43,303 bases of DNA from Syntrophobacterales bacterium (GCA_023229795.1 JALNYP010000031.1:1-43303); one strand, 5' to 3'. Numbered from the stretch's first letter, positions 7,547-15,535 are shown. Notes: generated by a model not told the origin, from the sequence alone. Made by a program: numbers and translations.

Positions 7547-8383
7547 ATGAGCTTACCCCAGAGGACCCTGGGCCGCACCGGCCACTCTGCCACCATTTTG
7601 GGGCTGGGCGGCGAGGGGGTGTTGCGCACCTTCGGCTACGACCACCAGGCCGAAGCGGTCATCCGGGCCGCCCTGGAGGCGGGGATCAATTACTTCGAAA
7701 GCGCCCGGGCTTACTCCGGCAGCGAAGCTTACCTGGGCCGCAGTCTGAAGGGCCACCGGGATAAGGTTTTCCTGACCAGCAAGACCCATGGCCGGACCTT
7801 TAACGAGGCCATGGCCCACCTGACCATCACCCTGAAGAATCTCAATACGGATTACCTGGACCTGTGGCAGATTCACGATCTGAGGACTATGGACGAAGTT
7901 GGGGCGCTGGGGGGGCCCAGCGGCGCGCTGGAGGCGCTCCATTATGCCCGGGAACGGGGCTGGGTGCGCTTTATCGGCGTCACCGGCCACCAGGATCCGG
8001 AAGTCCTGCGCCGGGCTCTCGAGACCTATGAATTTGATACCGTGCTCATGCCGATGAACCCGGCTGAACCGCATTTTGCCAGTTTTGTGCCGGTGGCTCA
8101 GGAGGCCATGGCCAAAGGGATGGGGGTCATCGGCATGAAGGTGCTGTGCCGGGGACAACTCCCCCAGTTGGCGGAAGAACCTGAAAAAGTGGTCCGGGAA
8201 TTGGTGGCCTATGCCCTGAGCCAGCCCGTCAGCCTGGCGGTGGTGGGGGCCGACTCCGCCCAGCAGGTGCAGGAACTGGCCGCGGCGGCCCGGGATTTCG
8301 TGCCCATGACCATCGAGGAACAGCGCCGTCTGGAAGAGGCCGTGGCCCCGATGGCAAGGCAATTGATGTATTATAAGCCGTAA
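7547..8383 (+). CDS. Aldo/keto reductase
   Basis: A 278-residue NAD(P)H-dependent oxidoreductase of the aldo/keto reductase (TIM-barrel) family. The opening RTLGRTGHSATILGLGGEG strand and the GINYFESARAYSGSE block are typical. Of the catalytic tetrad, Tyr56, Lys79 (TSKT) and His110 (QIHDL) are present, while the position normally held by Asp is Glu51 (FESA instead of FDTA). The C-terminal cofactor segment is seen as SLAVVGADSAQQVQE. I chose the ATG at 7547 because GGAGGAGG lies 5 bases before it; a TTG 33 bases upstream keeps the frame open but has no such site. The substrate is unknown. The following gene, an Old Yellow Enzyme, is on the same strand 143 bases on, and both may reduce reactive carbonyls, which is inference. 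Confidence 0.92.
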   Translation: MSLPQRTLGRTGHSATILGLGGEGVLRTFGYDHQAEAVIRAALEAGINYFESARAYSGSEAYLGRSLKGHRDKVFLTSKTHGRTFNEAMAHLTITLKNLNTDYLDLWQIHDLRTMDEVGALGGPSGALEALHYARERGWVRFIGVTGHQDPEVLRRALETYEFDTVLMPMNPAEPHFASFVPVAQEAMAKGMGVIGMKVLCRGQLPQLAEEPEKVVRELVAYALSQPVSLAVVGADSAQQVQELAAAARDFVPMTIEEQRRLEEAVAPMARQLMYYKP

Positions 8384-8526
8384 CCTGAATCTGATCTGAT
8401 TCATGGCATCTTTGCGGCCGGCGGACCCGATCCGCAGTCTCCGGGAATTGCATAAATGGCCATTCCCGTTTCCTTGCCCCTCCTTTCATTCTCAATCCCA
8501 GACAATTTTTGCAGGAAGAAAAACAT

Positions 8527-9681
8527 ATGAGCAGATTATTTGAGAGCACTGCCATCAACGGCATGCAGTTGGCGAACCGTTTCGTGAGATCGGCAACCTG
8601 GGAGGGTATGGCCGCCCCGGATGGCGCGGTGACCCCGAAACTGCTGGAGACCATGACCGCCCTGACCCAAGGCGGCGTGGGGCTGATCATCAGCAGCCAC
8701 TCCTATGTCAGCCCGGAGGGCCAGGCCACCCCCTGGCAGATCGGCATTTATAAAGACGAACTCATTCCCGGGCTGCAACAGATGTCCGACGCCATCCATG
8801 CCTGGGGCGGCAAGATCGTCATGCAACTGGCCCATGCCGGTAACTTCGCAGCCGAGAAATTGACCGGACAACCTGCCCTGGTGGTTTCGGATTTTGACGG
8901 ACTCGCCTCGTCACCGCGCCAGGAAATCGGGGCCCAAGATGTGCAAAACCTCATTACGGACTTCGCGGCAGCCGCCGTGAGAGCCAAGTCGGGCGGATGT
9001 GACGGAGTGCAGATTCATTCCGCCCATGGCTACCTCCTCAGCCAGTTTCTTTCCCCCCTGTTCAACCGGCGCCAGGATGACTACGGGGGTGATATCCGCC
9101 AGCGCGCCAGAATTCATCTGGAAATCTACCGCGCTATCCGGGAGGCCGTAGGCCGGGATTATCCCATCCTGATCAAAATGAACTGCCGGGATTTTCAAGA
9201 GGACGGACTGAGCCTCGAAGAGTCTCTCCAGGCTGCTGAACTGCTGGCCCAGGCGGGTTTCGATGCCATCGAACTGAGCGGGGGCCTGCTGACCGGGGGC
9301 AAACTTTCTCCCAGCCGCCCGGGCATCGATGCCCCGAAGAAAGAAGCCTACTTCAAGGAAGAAATTCGCGCCTTTAAGAAATCCATCCGTATCCCGTTGA
9401 TCCTGGTGGGCGGCATCAGGTCCTTCGAAGTTGCTGAGCAGCTGGTGACAGACGGCCTAGCCGACTATATCTCCATGAGCCGCCCCTTGATCCGGGAACC
9501 GGACCTGATCAAGCGCTGGAAGGCCGGGGATCGCCGCAAATCGGAATGCACCTCGGATAATCTCTGCTTCCGGCCGGGGTTCAAAGGCGAGGGAATTTAC
9601 TGTGTGCCCAAAAGGCGGGAGCAGGCCAAATCGACGGGGCAGCCTGCTAACCTTCCTGCCGGCGGTGCGCCGGAGGGCTGA
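8527..9681 (+). CDS. NADH:flavin oxidoreductase, Old Yellow Enzyme family
   Basis: A 384-residue FMN-dependent ene-reductase of the Old Yellow Enzyme family. Visible marks are the N-terminal NRFVRSATWEGMA strand, QLAHAG (FMN contact), the substrate-binding pair in IHSAHGYLLSQFLSPLFNRR, DDYGG, and the C-terminal VGGIRSFEVAEQLV and ADYISMSRPLIREPDL phosphate-binding blocks. The tail has three cysteines (SECTSDNLC and IYC) where longer relatives such as 2,4-dienoyl-CoA reductase carry a 4Fe-4S cluster; the spacing here is not the classical one and the second flavin domain is absent, so a cluster is unlikely. The ATG at 8527 follows an AGGAAG site; a TTG at 8509 is open but less suited. It converges with the lipid kinase gene with only 14 bases between stops. 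Confidence 0.92.
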   Translation: MSRLFESTAINGMQLANRFVRSATWEGMAAPDGAVTPKLLETMTALTQGGVGLIISSHSYVSPEGQATPWQIGIYKDELIPGLQQMSDAIHAWGGKIVMQLAHAGNFAAEKLTGQPALVVSDFDGLASSPRQEIGAQDVQNLITDFAAAAVRAKSGGCDGVQIHSAHGYLLSQFLSPLFNRRQDDYGGDIRQRARIHLEIYRAIREAVGRDYPILIKMNCRDFQEDGLSLEESLQAAELLAQAGFDAIELSGGLLTGGKLSPSRPGIDAPKKEAYFKEEIRAFKKSIRIPLILVGGIRSFEVAEQLVTDGLADYISMSRPLIREPDLIKRWKAGDRRKSECTSDNLCFRPGFKGEGIYCVPKRREQAKSTGQPANLPAGGAPEG

Positions 9682-9695
9682 TTATTGTTGACAGA

Positions 9696-10625
9696 TTAAC
9701 CGGTGCCCCTATCGGACCCCGCCGCGATCAGAAAGGCTTGCTTCTGGAACTTCACCTCCAGAGGAGTTTGGCCGATCACTTCGCCATCCGCCTCTACATA
9801 GGTTGGCGGAATTGCCGTCACTTTCACGTTACAGGCATAACAGGTACGTAGTTTAGGATGGGGCAGATGACGGCCGGCATAAATCTTCGTCAGCAGGCCC
9901 AAAATTTCCAGGCGGCTCAGGTGCCGTCCCCACACCACCTGGAACCGGCCGGAGTGGGGAGAAGCATCGGGCGTAATCCTCATGCCGCCACCAAAATAGC
10001 GTCCTAAGCCCACCACGAAAGTCAGGACGTCACTTTGGCAAAACGTACCATTGACCTCCCCCTCCAAGAGAAAGGTTTTCAGGCTCGCCAGTTCTTGCAG
10101 GCCGCTCAAAAAATAAGCCTTTTCTCCGCCCAGATAGCTGCGGCGTTGTTGAAAACGCCGCACCACATTGGCATCGAAACCCAGGCCCAGGACGTTGAGA
10201 AAAATCCTGGGGATCCTTTGGCCATCGAGGCCTTGCAGATGCGCCAGGCCGGCGTCCACTGCCACCGCGTGTTCTCCCAGCGCGATGGTTAAGTGATCCA
10301 GAGAAGTAACGCCGATCTCAAAATTGCGGGCATAATCATTGCCGTTGCCCAAGGGGACTATCCCCAAACTCGGCATGGAGCCGTGCGGTTCCCACCACAA
10401 CCCGTTGGCGGCCTCAAACAGGGTGCCGTCCCCGCCCACGGCGATCACCCGTTCGCACCCGGCGCGTCGAGCCTCTCCCGCCAGGACTTCCGCATGGCCG
10501 GGGCCTTCGCTCCACCGGGTCGAGATCTGCCCGGCTCTGTCTCCCAAAGATTTTAGCAGGAGAGGCCAGACCTTACGGGCCCGCCCCTTGCCGGCGATGG
10601 GATTAACGATGGCTACGACTTGCAT
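9696..10625 (-). CDS. Diacylglycerol kinase-family lipid kinase (YegS/DagK-like)
   Basis: A 309-residue member of the diacylglycerol/sphingosine kinase catalytic family, which transfers the gamma-phosphate of ATP to a lipid hydroxyl. The nucleotide loop GGDGT is at residues 64-68 and is followed by the second conserved block PLGNGNDYARNF, where most relatives read GTGNDFAR. The N-terminal NPIAGKGRARK segment is also characteristic. The C-terminal half is the beta-sandwich lobe, ending with EADGEVIGQTPLEVKFQKQAF, a standard terminal block. No membrane segment is seen, as is usual for soluble members that act at the membrane surface. The lipid substrate (diacylglycerol, phosphatidylglycerol or other) is not determined by sequence. 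It is followed upstream on the same strand by the TrmJ-like gene, 59 bases apart. Confidence 0.93.
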   Translation of the reverse strand: MQVVAIVNPIAGKGRARKVWPLLLKSLGDRAGQISTRWSEGPGHAEVLAGEARRAGCERVIAVGGDGTLFEAANGLWWEPHGSMPSLGIVPLGNGNDYARNFEIGVTSLDHLTIALGEHAVAVDAGLAHLQGLDGQRIPRIFLNVLGLGFDANVVRRFQQRRSYLGGEKAYFLSGLQELASLKTFLLEGEVNGTFCQSDVLTFVVGLGRYFGGGMRITPDASPHSGRFQVVWGRHLSRLEILGLLTKIYAGRHLPHPKLRTCYACNVKVTAIPPTYVEADGEVIGQTPLEVKFQKQAFLIAAGSDRGTG

Positions 10626-10684
10626 GGGCGCCCTCTAAGCCTGGGGGGATAACCGCCTCGGCTGCGGCCCCGACCCCGCCAGGC

Positions 10685-11479
10685 TTATTCTTGGGTTGAG
10701 TTCTGTCTATTCTTCAAGTTTTCCAAACGCTTCCCCACATACCAGTCGATCTGGCGGCAGATACCTTTGATCACCTGGGCTTCCCGGGCCCTGAGGCCGT
10801 GGCGGGCAAAGAGCCGCCGCACGTTGAACATCCAATGCTCCGGGTTCTGGTGGCTGATGAAGTTGATCTTGAGCAGGGTCTCCTTCAGCATGGCGTACAT
10901 GGTTTCCAACTCCCGGGAGTTGGCCAGGCGGGGCACGAAATGGGGTTTGGGGCTCACCGCAGTGAAGAGTTCATAAGCTATGACCATCACGGCCTGGGCC
11001 AGGTTGAGGGAGGAGCACTCCCCGGTGGGGATGGTCACCAGGGCGTGGCAGAAAGGCAGTTCGTCGTTGGTGAGGCCCCAGTTTTCGGGTCCGAAGAGCA
11101 GGGCCACGTCGTTGGCGGCGGAAATCTCCACCAGCCTCCCCGCCATCTCCCGGGGGGTGAAGTATTGGTTGCGGACGCCGCCGAGCCGGGCCGTGGCGCC
11201 CACGATGTACTGAAAAGGTCCCAGGGCCTGGGCCAGGTCGTCGTACACCTCCATCTTATCGAGAAGCTCCACCGACGGGCCGGTGGCCATCATGGCCATG
11301 CGCTCCCGGTGCAAGTCCAGGGGCTGCACCACCACCAGGCGGCTTAAGCCCATATTGCAGGCAGCCCGGGCCGCGGCCCCGATGTTCTCCGGCAACTGGG
11401 GCCGGAACAGGACGATGGCCACCCGGTCCAGGCAGGCCCGGGCCAGCGGCGCCACTTTGGCAATGTTTTCCGTGTCCAT
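10685..11479 (-). CDS. TrmJ-like RNA 2'-O-methyltransferase (SpoU/TrmH superfamily)
   Basis: A 264-residue SPOUT methyltransferase that probably 2'-O-methylates tRNA at position 32 in the manner of TrmJ. The three SPOUT motifs are plain: ENIGAAARAA at residues 31-40, LFGPENWGL at 128-136, and SLNLAQAVMV at 157-166, which together form the trefoil knot that binds S-adenosylmethionine. The C-terminal 90 residues are a helical extension typical of TrmJ, rather than the N-terminal extension of TrmH or RlmB. TrmJ is the best match because of the LVVVQP and GATAR-like segments between motifs 1 and 2. The gene is divergent from the Slp lipoprotein gene across 190 bases. A related family member with another RNA target cannot be ruled out. 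Confidence 0.9.
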   Translation of the reverse strand: MDTENIAKVAPLARACLDRVAIVLFRPQLPENIGAAARAACNMGLSRLVVVQPLDLHRERMAMMATGPSVELLDKMEVYDDLAQALGPFQYIVGATARLGGVRNQYFTPREMAGRLVEISAANDVALLFGPENWGLTNDELPFCHALVTIPTGECSSLNLAQAVMVIAYELFTAVSPKPHFVPRLANSRELETMYAMLKETLLKINFISHQNPEHWMFNVRRLFARHGLRAREAQVIKGICRQIDWYVGKRLENLKNRQNSTQE

Positions 11480-11669
11480 ATTATTTTAGTATATCCCGCC
11501 TTTTTGCCAAGAGCCAGTGAGCAGTCAGCACGACTCCCCCCGGCTCGCCAACCCTTGCCATCTGGGTTATTATTATTACTATAAATCCATAAATCGGGAC
11601 TGAATTGTAGGAACTTTTCGAGCCGCAGGCCGGCCAGGATGACCCGGCGTGTCGACAAGGGAGGACAGC

Positions 11670-12188
11670 ATGGGAGCCTGGTTCTGGTTGATCCTGGGGT
11701 TGGGCCTGACCGCGGGCTGCGGCCCGGCCATCTCCACCCATCTGCAGCAGGAAGCCGGCCCCCCGGTAAGTTTCGCCGAGTTGAGCGCCCACCCGGAAAA
11801 ATATCAGGGCCAGTTGGAGATCCTGGGAGGCCTGGTGATGAGCGTGCAACCTTGGGAAAACGGCAGTCTATTGGAGGTGGACCAGCGGCAGTTGGATGCG
11901 AGGCTTTATCCCACCGGGACCGCCTCCGGGGGCACCTTCCTTGCGGAGAGCGATAAGTGGCTGGATTCCAACTGGTATGTCCCCAAGAGCAAAGTGGTGG
12001 TGGCCGGGGTGGTCGAGGGGCAGAAAAACGGCATGCTCCTGCTCAAGGCCAAAGAGGTGAAGTATATCGAACCTCCCACCTGGGAAAAGTACTATTATCC
12101 CGTGCCCCGGGAGTGGTATCCGCCGGAGTTGGAATACTGGTACACCCCGCCCTATTTCGATATCTATCGCGGCGGCGGGCGGCTTTAG
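11670..12188 (+). CDS. Slp-family outer-membrane lipoprotein
   Basis: A 172-residue lipoprotein. The first 16 residues form a signal peptide that ends with the lipobox LTAGC, so Cys17 would be acylated after cleavage. The body fits the Slp (starvation-inducible lipoprotein) family: a short SFAELSAHPEKYQGQ segment, then a beta-rich core with ILGGLVMSVQPWENGSLLEVDQ and a KVVVAGVVEGQKNG strand pair. The C-terminus is rich in Tyr, Pro and Trp (YYPVPREWYPPELEYWY). The role of Slp proteins is poorly known; outer membrane stability and stress are usual suggestions. I start at the ATG at 11670, behind GGGAGGA; a GTG at 11649 would push the hydrophobic core away from the N-terminus. The MTH938-like gene follows 10 bases downstream, so they are likely co-transcribed. 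Confidence 0.9.
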   Translation: MGAWFWLILGLGLTAGCGPAISTHLQQEAGPPVSFAELSAHPEKYQGQLEILGGLVMSVQPWENGSLLEVDQRQLDARLYPTGTASGGTFLAESDKWLDSNWYVPKSKVVVAGVVEGQKNGMLLLKAKEVKYIEPPTWEKYYYPVPREWYPPELEYWYTPPYFDIYRGGGRL

Positions 12189-12198
12189 AGAGGCGCAC

Positions 12199-12540
12199 AT
12201 GCACATCGACCGCTATGAATTCGGGCTCATCTTGATCGATGGACAGACTTTCAGGAATGACCTGTTGATCTGGCCGGGCCGGATCAAGAGCGACTGGTGG
12301 CGCCGGGAAGGCCACTTCCTGCAACTGGATGACGTGACCGAGGCCCTGGCTGCGGACCCGCAGGTGCTGGTGGTGGGCATGGGCGACTCCGGACGCATGC
12401 AGGTGGACCCGGCTTTGGCCGCTTACCTGAAGGCTAAGGGCATTGACCTGAAGGCTCACCCCACTCGTGAGGCCTGCCGGATCATCAACGACTTGAGCGG
12501 CAAGCTGCGCCTGGCCGCGGCCTTGCATCTCACCTGCTGA
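12199..12540 (+). CDS. MTH938-like domain protein (DUF498)
   Basis: A 113-residue single-domain protein of the MTH938/NDUFAF3-like fold. Recognisable features are IDRYEFGLILIDGQTF at the N-terminus, WRREGHFLQLDDV in the middle, VLVVGMGDSGRMQVD at the glycine-rich turn, and HPTREACRIINDLSGK near the end. Eukaryotic relatives assist complex I assembly, and bacterial relatives have no settled function. A complex I operon does exist in this window 6 kb away, but that is not evidence of linkage. The ATG has an AGAGGCG site and lies 10 bases after the Slp gene, and the amidohydrolase follows 17 bases later, so the three genes probably form one operon. Confidence 0.88.
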   Translation: MHIDRYEFGLILIDGQTFRNDLLIWPGRIKSDWWRREGHFLQLDDVTEALAADPQVLVVGMGDSGRMQVDPALAAYLKAKGIDLKAHPTREACRIINDLSGKLRLAAALHLTC

Positions 12541-12557
12541 AAGGAAGGCGTTTAGCC

Positions 12558-13313
12558 ATGTCTGCCGATTTCGAGATCATCGATTGCCACCTGCACACCG
12601 GGGTCCAGCACGTTAACTGGGGTTGGGAGCAGATCCGGCCGCTTCTGCTCGAAGCTGGCATCTTAGGTGCCGCGCCGATTGCGCCGGTAGAAGACATCTA
12701 CGACCGCTATGATCCCGAGTTCAACGACACCCCCGCCTGGCAGGCCTGCCGCCGCCGGGCCCACCAGTATCTCCTGGACCTGAAGGACCCGGAGATCAAG
12801 GTTTACCCGTATTTTTTCGTGTGGAACGACTTCGCCTTTGAAGAACTGGGCCCGGAGTACGTGGCCATCAAGTGGCACCGGCACCCGGTTGAGCCCGAAT
12901 ATCATTACATCGATCCGCGTTGCCGGGAGTTTCTGGCGGTGGTGCGGGAACGGCGCCTGCCCATCCTGCTCGAAGAGTCGTTGGAAAACACCCTGTTCTT
13001 CCTGGAGGAACTGGCCCCGGACCTGCCGGTGATCATCCCCCACCTGGGAGGCTTGAACGGCGGCTACGTGGCCCTGGACCGGGCCGGGGTCTGGCGGCGG
13101 CCGCAGGTCTTCGCCGACACCGCGGTGGCGGCGCGGCCGGAAATCCGCGACTTCATTCGGCGCTTCGGCACCGATCGCCTGATGTTCGGCAGCGACTACC
13201 CGTTCGGCGACCCCGCTACCGAGCTGGACAAGATTCTCAGCTTCAATCTGTCCGAGGCCCAGAACCGGGCCATCTTAGGCGACAACTTCCGGCGCCTGTG
13301 CCGGTTGGCTTGA
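12558..13313 (+). CDS. Amidohydrolase-family metal-dependent hydrolase
   Basis: A 251-residue TIM-barrel hydrolase of the amidohydrolase-2 (PF04909-like) type. The metal-binding HxH is His11 and His13 (DCHLHTG), His162 stands in IPHLGG, and the acid Asp213 is in FGSDYPFGD. At the strand where many relatives carry another His (LPxxxH) this protein reads LPILLEESLEN, so the metal site may differ from decarboxylase-type members. There is no signal peptide. The substrate is unknown: relatives include decarboxylases and lactone hydrolases. An AAGGAAGG element lies ahead of the ATG. It is the last gene of the apparent three-gene operon with Slp and MTH938-like proteins. A hairpin without T tract (CCAGGA/TCCTGG, 13417-13437) lies downstream. 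Confidence 0.88.
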   Translation: MSADFEIIDCHLHTGVQHVNWGWEQIRPLLLEAGILGAAPIAPVEDIYDRYDPEFNDTPAWQACRRRAHQYLLDLKDPEIKVYPYFFVWNDFAFEELGPEYVAIKWHRHPVEPEYHYIDPRCREFLAVVRERRLPILLEESLENTLFFLEELAPDLPVIIPHLGGLNGGYVALDRAGVWRRPQVFADTAVAARPEIRDFIRRFGTDRLMFGSDYPFGDPATELDKILSFNLSEAQNRAILGDNFRRLCRLA

Positions 13314-13463
13314 GCAGGAGATTTTGCGGGCGGTCAGAAATGACAAGGAAAATCCATCTTATTGAGGACACACACCTTTCGCATCAGCGGACAGCAGGCA
13401 GGGGATCGGTAAGGTGCCAGGAGTTATCGTATCCTGGAGAACTAAGAGAAATCTGACGAAGAT

Positions 13464-13625
13464 TTACGGCCTCTCATTGCTCCATTTCTGGTAATAATCG
13501 GGATGATCTTGGATATACTGTTGTAATACTTGCCGATCCTGGTAACTGCCCTCGGAATAACGTTCCGAGGCACATCCGGCCGCCGCTAATACCAGCAGAA
13601 TAATCAAACCCAGCATTATTCTCAT
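13464..13625 (-). CDS. Small lipoprotein, 53 residues
   Basis: A tiny lipoprotein of 53 residues. The first 17 residues make a hydrophobic signal (IMLGLIILLVLAAAG) that ends in the lipobox AAGC, with Cys18 as the lipidation site. The mature part is about 35 residues and is acidic and polar (RYSEGSYQDRQVLQQYIQD). I recognise no family. I chose the ATG at 13625 because a GAGGGA element precedes it and the signal starts directly there; a longer frame upstream would bury the signal. It is transcribed opposite to the amidohydrolase operon and lies beyond the terminator at 13797-13824 that ends the next leftward unit, so it likely has its own promoter at 13721-13748. Confidence 0.7.
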   Translation of the reverse strand: MRIMLGLIILLVLAAAGCASERYSEGSYQDRQVLQQYIQDHPDYYQKWSNERP

Positions 13626-13720
13626 CTTTAGTCCCTCGCTTCTTACTCCCGCCACCCGGCTACGAGCCCGCAAGATTGATCAGGCCTGAGCCGAGGGCTG
13701 TAGTGAACATCAATGTTTAG

Positions 13721-13748
13721 AATTTAAGACTTCTTGCCCGGAAGTCAA
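13721..13748 (-). promoter_or_regulatory. Candidate promoter for the small lipoprotein
   Basis: On the minus strand, TTGACT (13748-13743) is followed after 16 bases by TAAATT (13726-13721), giving five and four matches to the -35 and -10 consensus. It lies between the terminator of the upstream unit and the small lipoprotein gene, where a promoter is needed, and would give a leader of about 90 bases. Confidence 0.35.
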
Positions 13749-13796
13749 CTGAGTCGCAGGAGGGTTTAGACAGCCCTACCCTGCGGTCCCAACGAC

Positions 13797-13824
13797 AAAA
13801 GGCGACCCGCGGGTCGCCTTTTTT
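13797..13824 (-). terminator. Intrinsic terminator, T tracts on both strands
   Basis: The stem is the perfect palindrome GGCGACCCGCGGGTCGCC, flanked by AAAA on the left and TTTTTT on the right, so it can end transcription in either direction. The likely client is the leftward unit whose last gene stops at 13846, 22 bases away. Confidence 0.88.
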
Positions 13825-13845
13825 CGTCAAATTGGCAGCAAATTA

Positions 13846-14424
13846 TCAGGCCTGCCGCATCCTCGCCTTGAGGTTCTCCAGCATGGGCTCGAACTGGTCT
13901 TGGAGTTGCCCGGCGAAACGGCGCCATTCTTCCTGAAATTGGGGCAGGTGCTCTACGTCCACCTTGACTTTCTGGCGATATTGCGCCTCCATGGCCCGCT
14001 GCATCTGCCCGGCGCCCGCGGCAAACCGGGCCTTGAGCTGTTGGAGGGCGTTGTTGCGGAACTGGATAAACTGCTGCAGCATCTGCTCCAATTCCATTTG
14101 GAACTGCGCCATGGCCTTTTTGTTGGCCGCCACCAGGAGCAGCCCTTCGACGGCGCGGTCCTGCCGGGGGTCAACCCCCTCTTCCCGGGGCAGACCGATG
14201 TTCCGCAGGAAGACCTCTTTGATGGCCTGACGGGCCGCGGCCTGGGCCGGGGGCGCCAGCTTGTTGAGGTCCGCTTCCAGGTCGCCTTCCCCTTTAAGGT
14301 ACTGGACCGCCAACTGACGGCCCTGGTCCCCGTATTGAGCCGCGTCCATCTCTTCCCGGCTGGCTTTGCCGTATTTCTCAGCCCTTTCCAGGGCCAATTC
14401 TAAGGCACTCTTGATATCTGCCAA
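13846..14424 (-). CDS. Conserved helical protein of unknown function
   Basis: A 192-residue protein that I cannot assign. It is almost wholly helical and rich in Gln, Ala, Glu and Arg, with heptad-like stretches (for example MAQFQMELEQMLQQFIQF and FEPMLENLKARMRQA) that suggest coiled coils. There is no signal peptide, membrane segment or cysteine pair. The N-terminus (SALELALERAEKYG) and the segment GVDPRQDRAVEGLLLVA are the most distinct blocks. A perfect palindromic terminator follows the stop. Upstream on the same strand is the fmdB-like gene, with about 45 bases between, so the two and the HEXXH gene could be one unit. A structural or assembly role is possible but is only a guess. Confidence 0.75.
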   Translation of the reverse strand: MADIKSALELALERAEKYGKASREEMDAAQYGDQGRQLAVQYLKGEGDLEADLNKLAPPAQAAARQAIKEVFLRNIGLPREEGVDPRQDRAVEGLLLVAANKKAMAQFQMELEQMLQQFIQFRNNALQQLKARFAAGAGQMQRAMEAQYRQKVKVDVEHLPQFQEEWRRFAGQLQDQFEPMLENLKARMRQA

Positions 14425-14468
14425 TTATTGCTCTCTTTCTCTCCCACCTGGGAGATTTAACATTTGCT

Positions 14469-14777
14469 TCACTTTATTTTGGGGGCAGGAGTTGCCTCAG
14501 GCTTGGCCGTGTCTGCGGGTTTGGCGTCGCCGGCGTCGCCGGCACCGCTGGCGGCCTTGGCCCCTTCCGTATGCTCACCGGCGCCCGCAGAGGGGTTTTT
14601 GCCGGCATAATCCGTGACATACCACCCACTGCCTTTGAGATGAAAGGCACAGGTGCTGATGATTTTATGCAGACTACCGCCGCATGCGGCACATTCCGTC
14701 AGCGGGGAATCGGAGAAATTCTGCCACCGTTCCACCACCTGGCCGCAGGCGTCACACTGATACTCGTAAATCGGCAT
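14469..14777 (-). CDS. FmdB-family zinc ribbon protein
   Basis: A 102-residue protein that begins with MPIYEYQCDACG, the hallmark start of the FmdB regulatory/zinc ribbon family. Zinc would be bound by Cys8, Cys11, Cys29 and Cys32 (CDAC and CAAC), and the ribbon is followed by the family's SxCxFHLKGSGWYVTDY block. The last 40 residues are a low-complexity Ala-, Gly-, Pro- and Lys-rich tail, also usual. The function is unclear: FmdB was named as a regulator of formamide/acetamide use, but these small proteins are widespread. GGAGG precedes the ATG, and the gene starts inside the 3' end of the HEXXH gene (26-base overlap), which suggests coupled translation. A longer in-frame start exists upstream but has no ribosome site. 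Confidence 0.92.
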   Translation of the reverse strand: MPIYEYQCDACGQVVERWQNFSDSPLTECAACGGSLHKIISTCAFHLKGSGWYVTDYAGKNPSAGAGEHTEGAKAASGAGDAGDAKPADTAKPEATPAPKIK

Positions 14778-15324
14778 ACTGCCAACCTCCTTGAAGCTGA
14801 CCATCATAGTATCGCATCACCGGCGACATATCCCTCACCTTCAGGGGCGCCAGGATCTTTTGCGTCAAACGGTGCACCCGCCGCTCTTCTTCTTGCTTGA
14901 CCTCCTCCGGGGCCTCGAAGAGGGCCAAGAATTGGCTAAACCGCACCACGTGCACCAGTTCGTGGGTGACGATATAGAGCAGCAGGGGGAACAGGCTCAA
15001 GTCGGCGCAATGCTCCAGGGTCTTGAGGATATTGTGATCCTGGAGGCAGACCCGGTAAAAATCGAAGACCGCGGAGCCTAGCAGGCGGTCTTGGGGCCGG
15101 CCGTTGTACTTGGCCACCAGGGCCAGGGCGTGGGAGGAAATTTCCTCGGCCCACAGGCCTTCCAGAGTCAGAATATCGTAGCGGGCCCGCCGCCAGTGAC
15201 TCAGAGAGAGCTTGAAGAAGTCGGAGGTCACCTCCTCGGCGATGACCGCCGCCCGATTCAAGAGCTCTTTGTGGTCCTGGTGAAAGCGCTTCGCCTGTTC
15301 CATATAACTAGGTAAGTTTAGCAT
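14752..15324 (-). CDS. Putative metallopeptidase-like protein with an HEXXH motif
   Basis: A protein of about 190 residues with no family that I can name. Its key feature is HELVH at residues 121-125 in a hydrophobic helix (LLLYIVTHELVHVVRF), which matches the zinc-binding HEXXH of metallopeptidases; Glu residues in the EAPEEVKQEEE stretch after it could supply a third ligand. The N-terminal half is helical with a WRRARYDILTLEGLW block. No signal peptide is seen. The start is uncertain: none of the candidate starts (15348, 15324, 15303) has a ribosome site, and a promoter-like pair at 15315-15342 would place transcription start close to the ATG at 15303. The frame upstream of 15348 runs through a dispersed repeat and is not coding. 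The gene overlaps fmdB by 26 bases. Confidence 0.75.
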   Translation of the reverse strand: MLNLPSYMEQAKRFHQDHKELLNRAAVIAEEVTSDFFKLSLSHWRRARYDILTLEGLWAEEISSHALALVAKYNGRPQDRLLGSAVFDFYRVCLQDHNILKTLEHCADLSLFPLLLYIVTHELVHVVRFSQFLALFEAPEEVKQEEERRVHRLTQKILAPLKVRDMSPVMRYYDGQLQGGWQYADLRVSV

Positions 15325-15342
15325 TTCGCTGAATTTTGTCAA
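15315..15342 (-). promoter_or_regulatory. Candidate promoter for the HEXXH-fmdB unit
   Basis: On the minus strand a perfect TTGACA (15342-15337) is followed after 16 bases by TAAACT (15320-15315). If used, transcription would begin near 15308, a few bases before the in-frame ATG at 15303, giving a nearly leaderless message. It would also exclude the longer start choices at 15324 and 15348. Confidence 0.4.
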
Positions 15343-15496
15343 TGGCATTCGGTTGGTTTGACTTTGCCTGCCAAGGCTTTTTCGTGTCAGTTTTTTCGAT
15401 AATTTAGGATAATATAAGTTCAGGTCTAATCGGGCTTGGAAACCGGTATTACCGGCCTCCCGGATGCAGCCAACCGGCACCGGCGCGACACTCAAG

Positions 15497-15528
15497 CCCC
15501 AGAACCTAAAACCCAAAACCCAGAACCG
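15497..15528. repeat. 32-base dispersed repeat, copy 1
   Basis: A 32-base element with AACC/AAAACCC runs (CCTAAAACCCAAAACCCAG core). Its reverse complement recurs at 20772-20803 with one mismatch. It lies in the divergent region just ahead of the KptA-like gene and argues that the longer start of that gene (15464) is not used. Confidence 0.85.
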
Positions 15529-15535
15529 CTTGCAT

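Noticed and set aside
13340..13456. 38-codon frame after the amidohydrolase gene
   Set aside because: No ribosome site or similarity, and it contains the small hairpin at 13417-13437.
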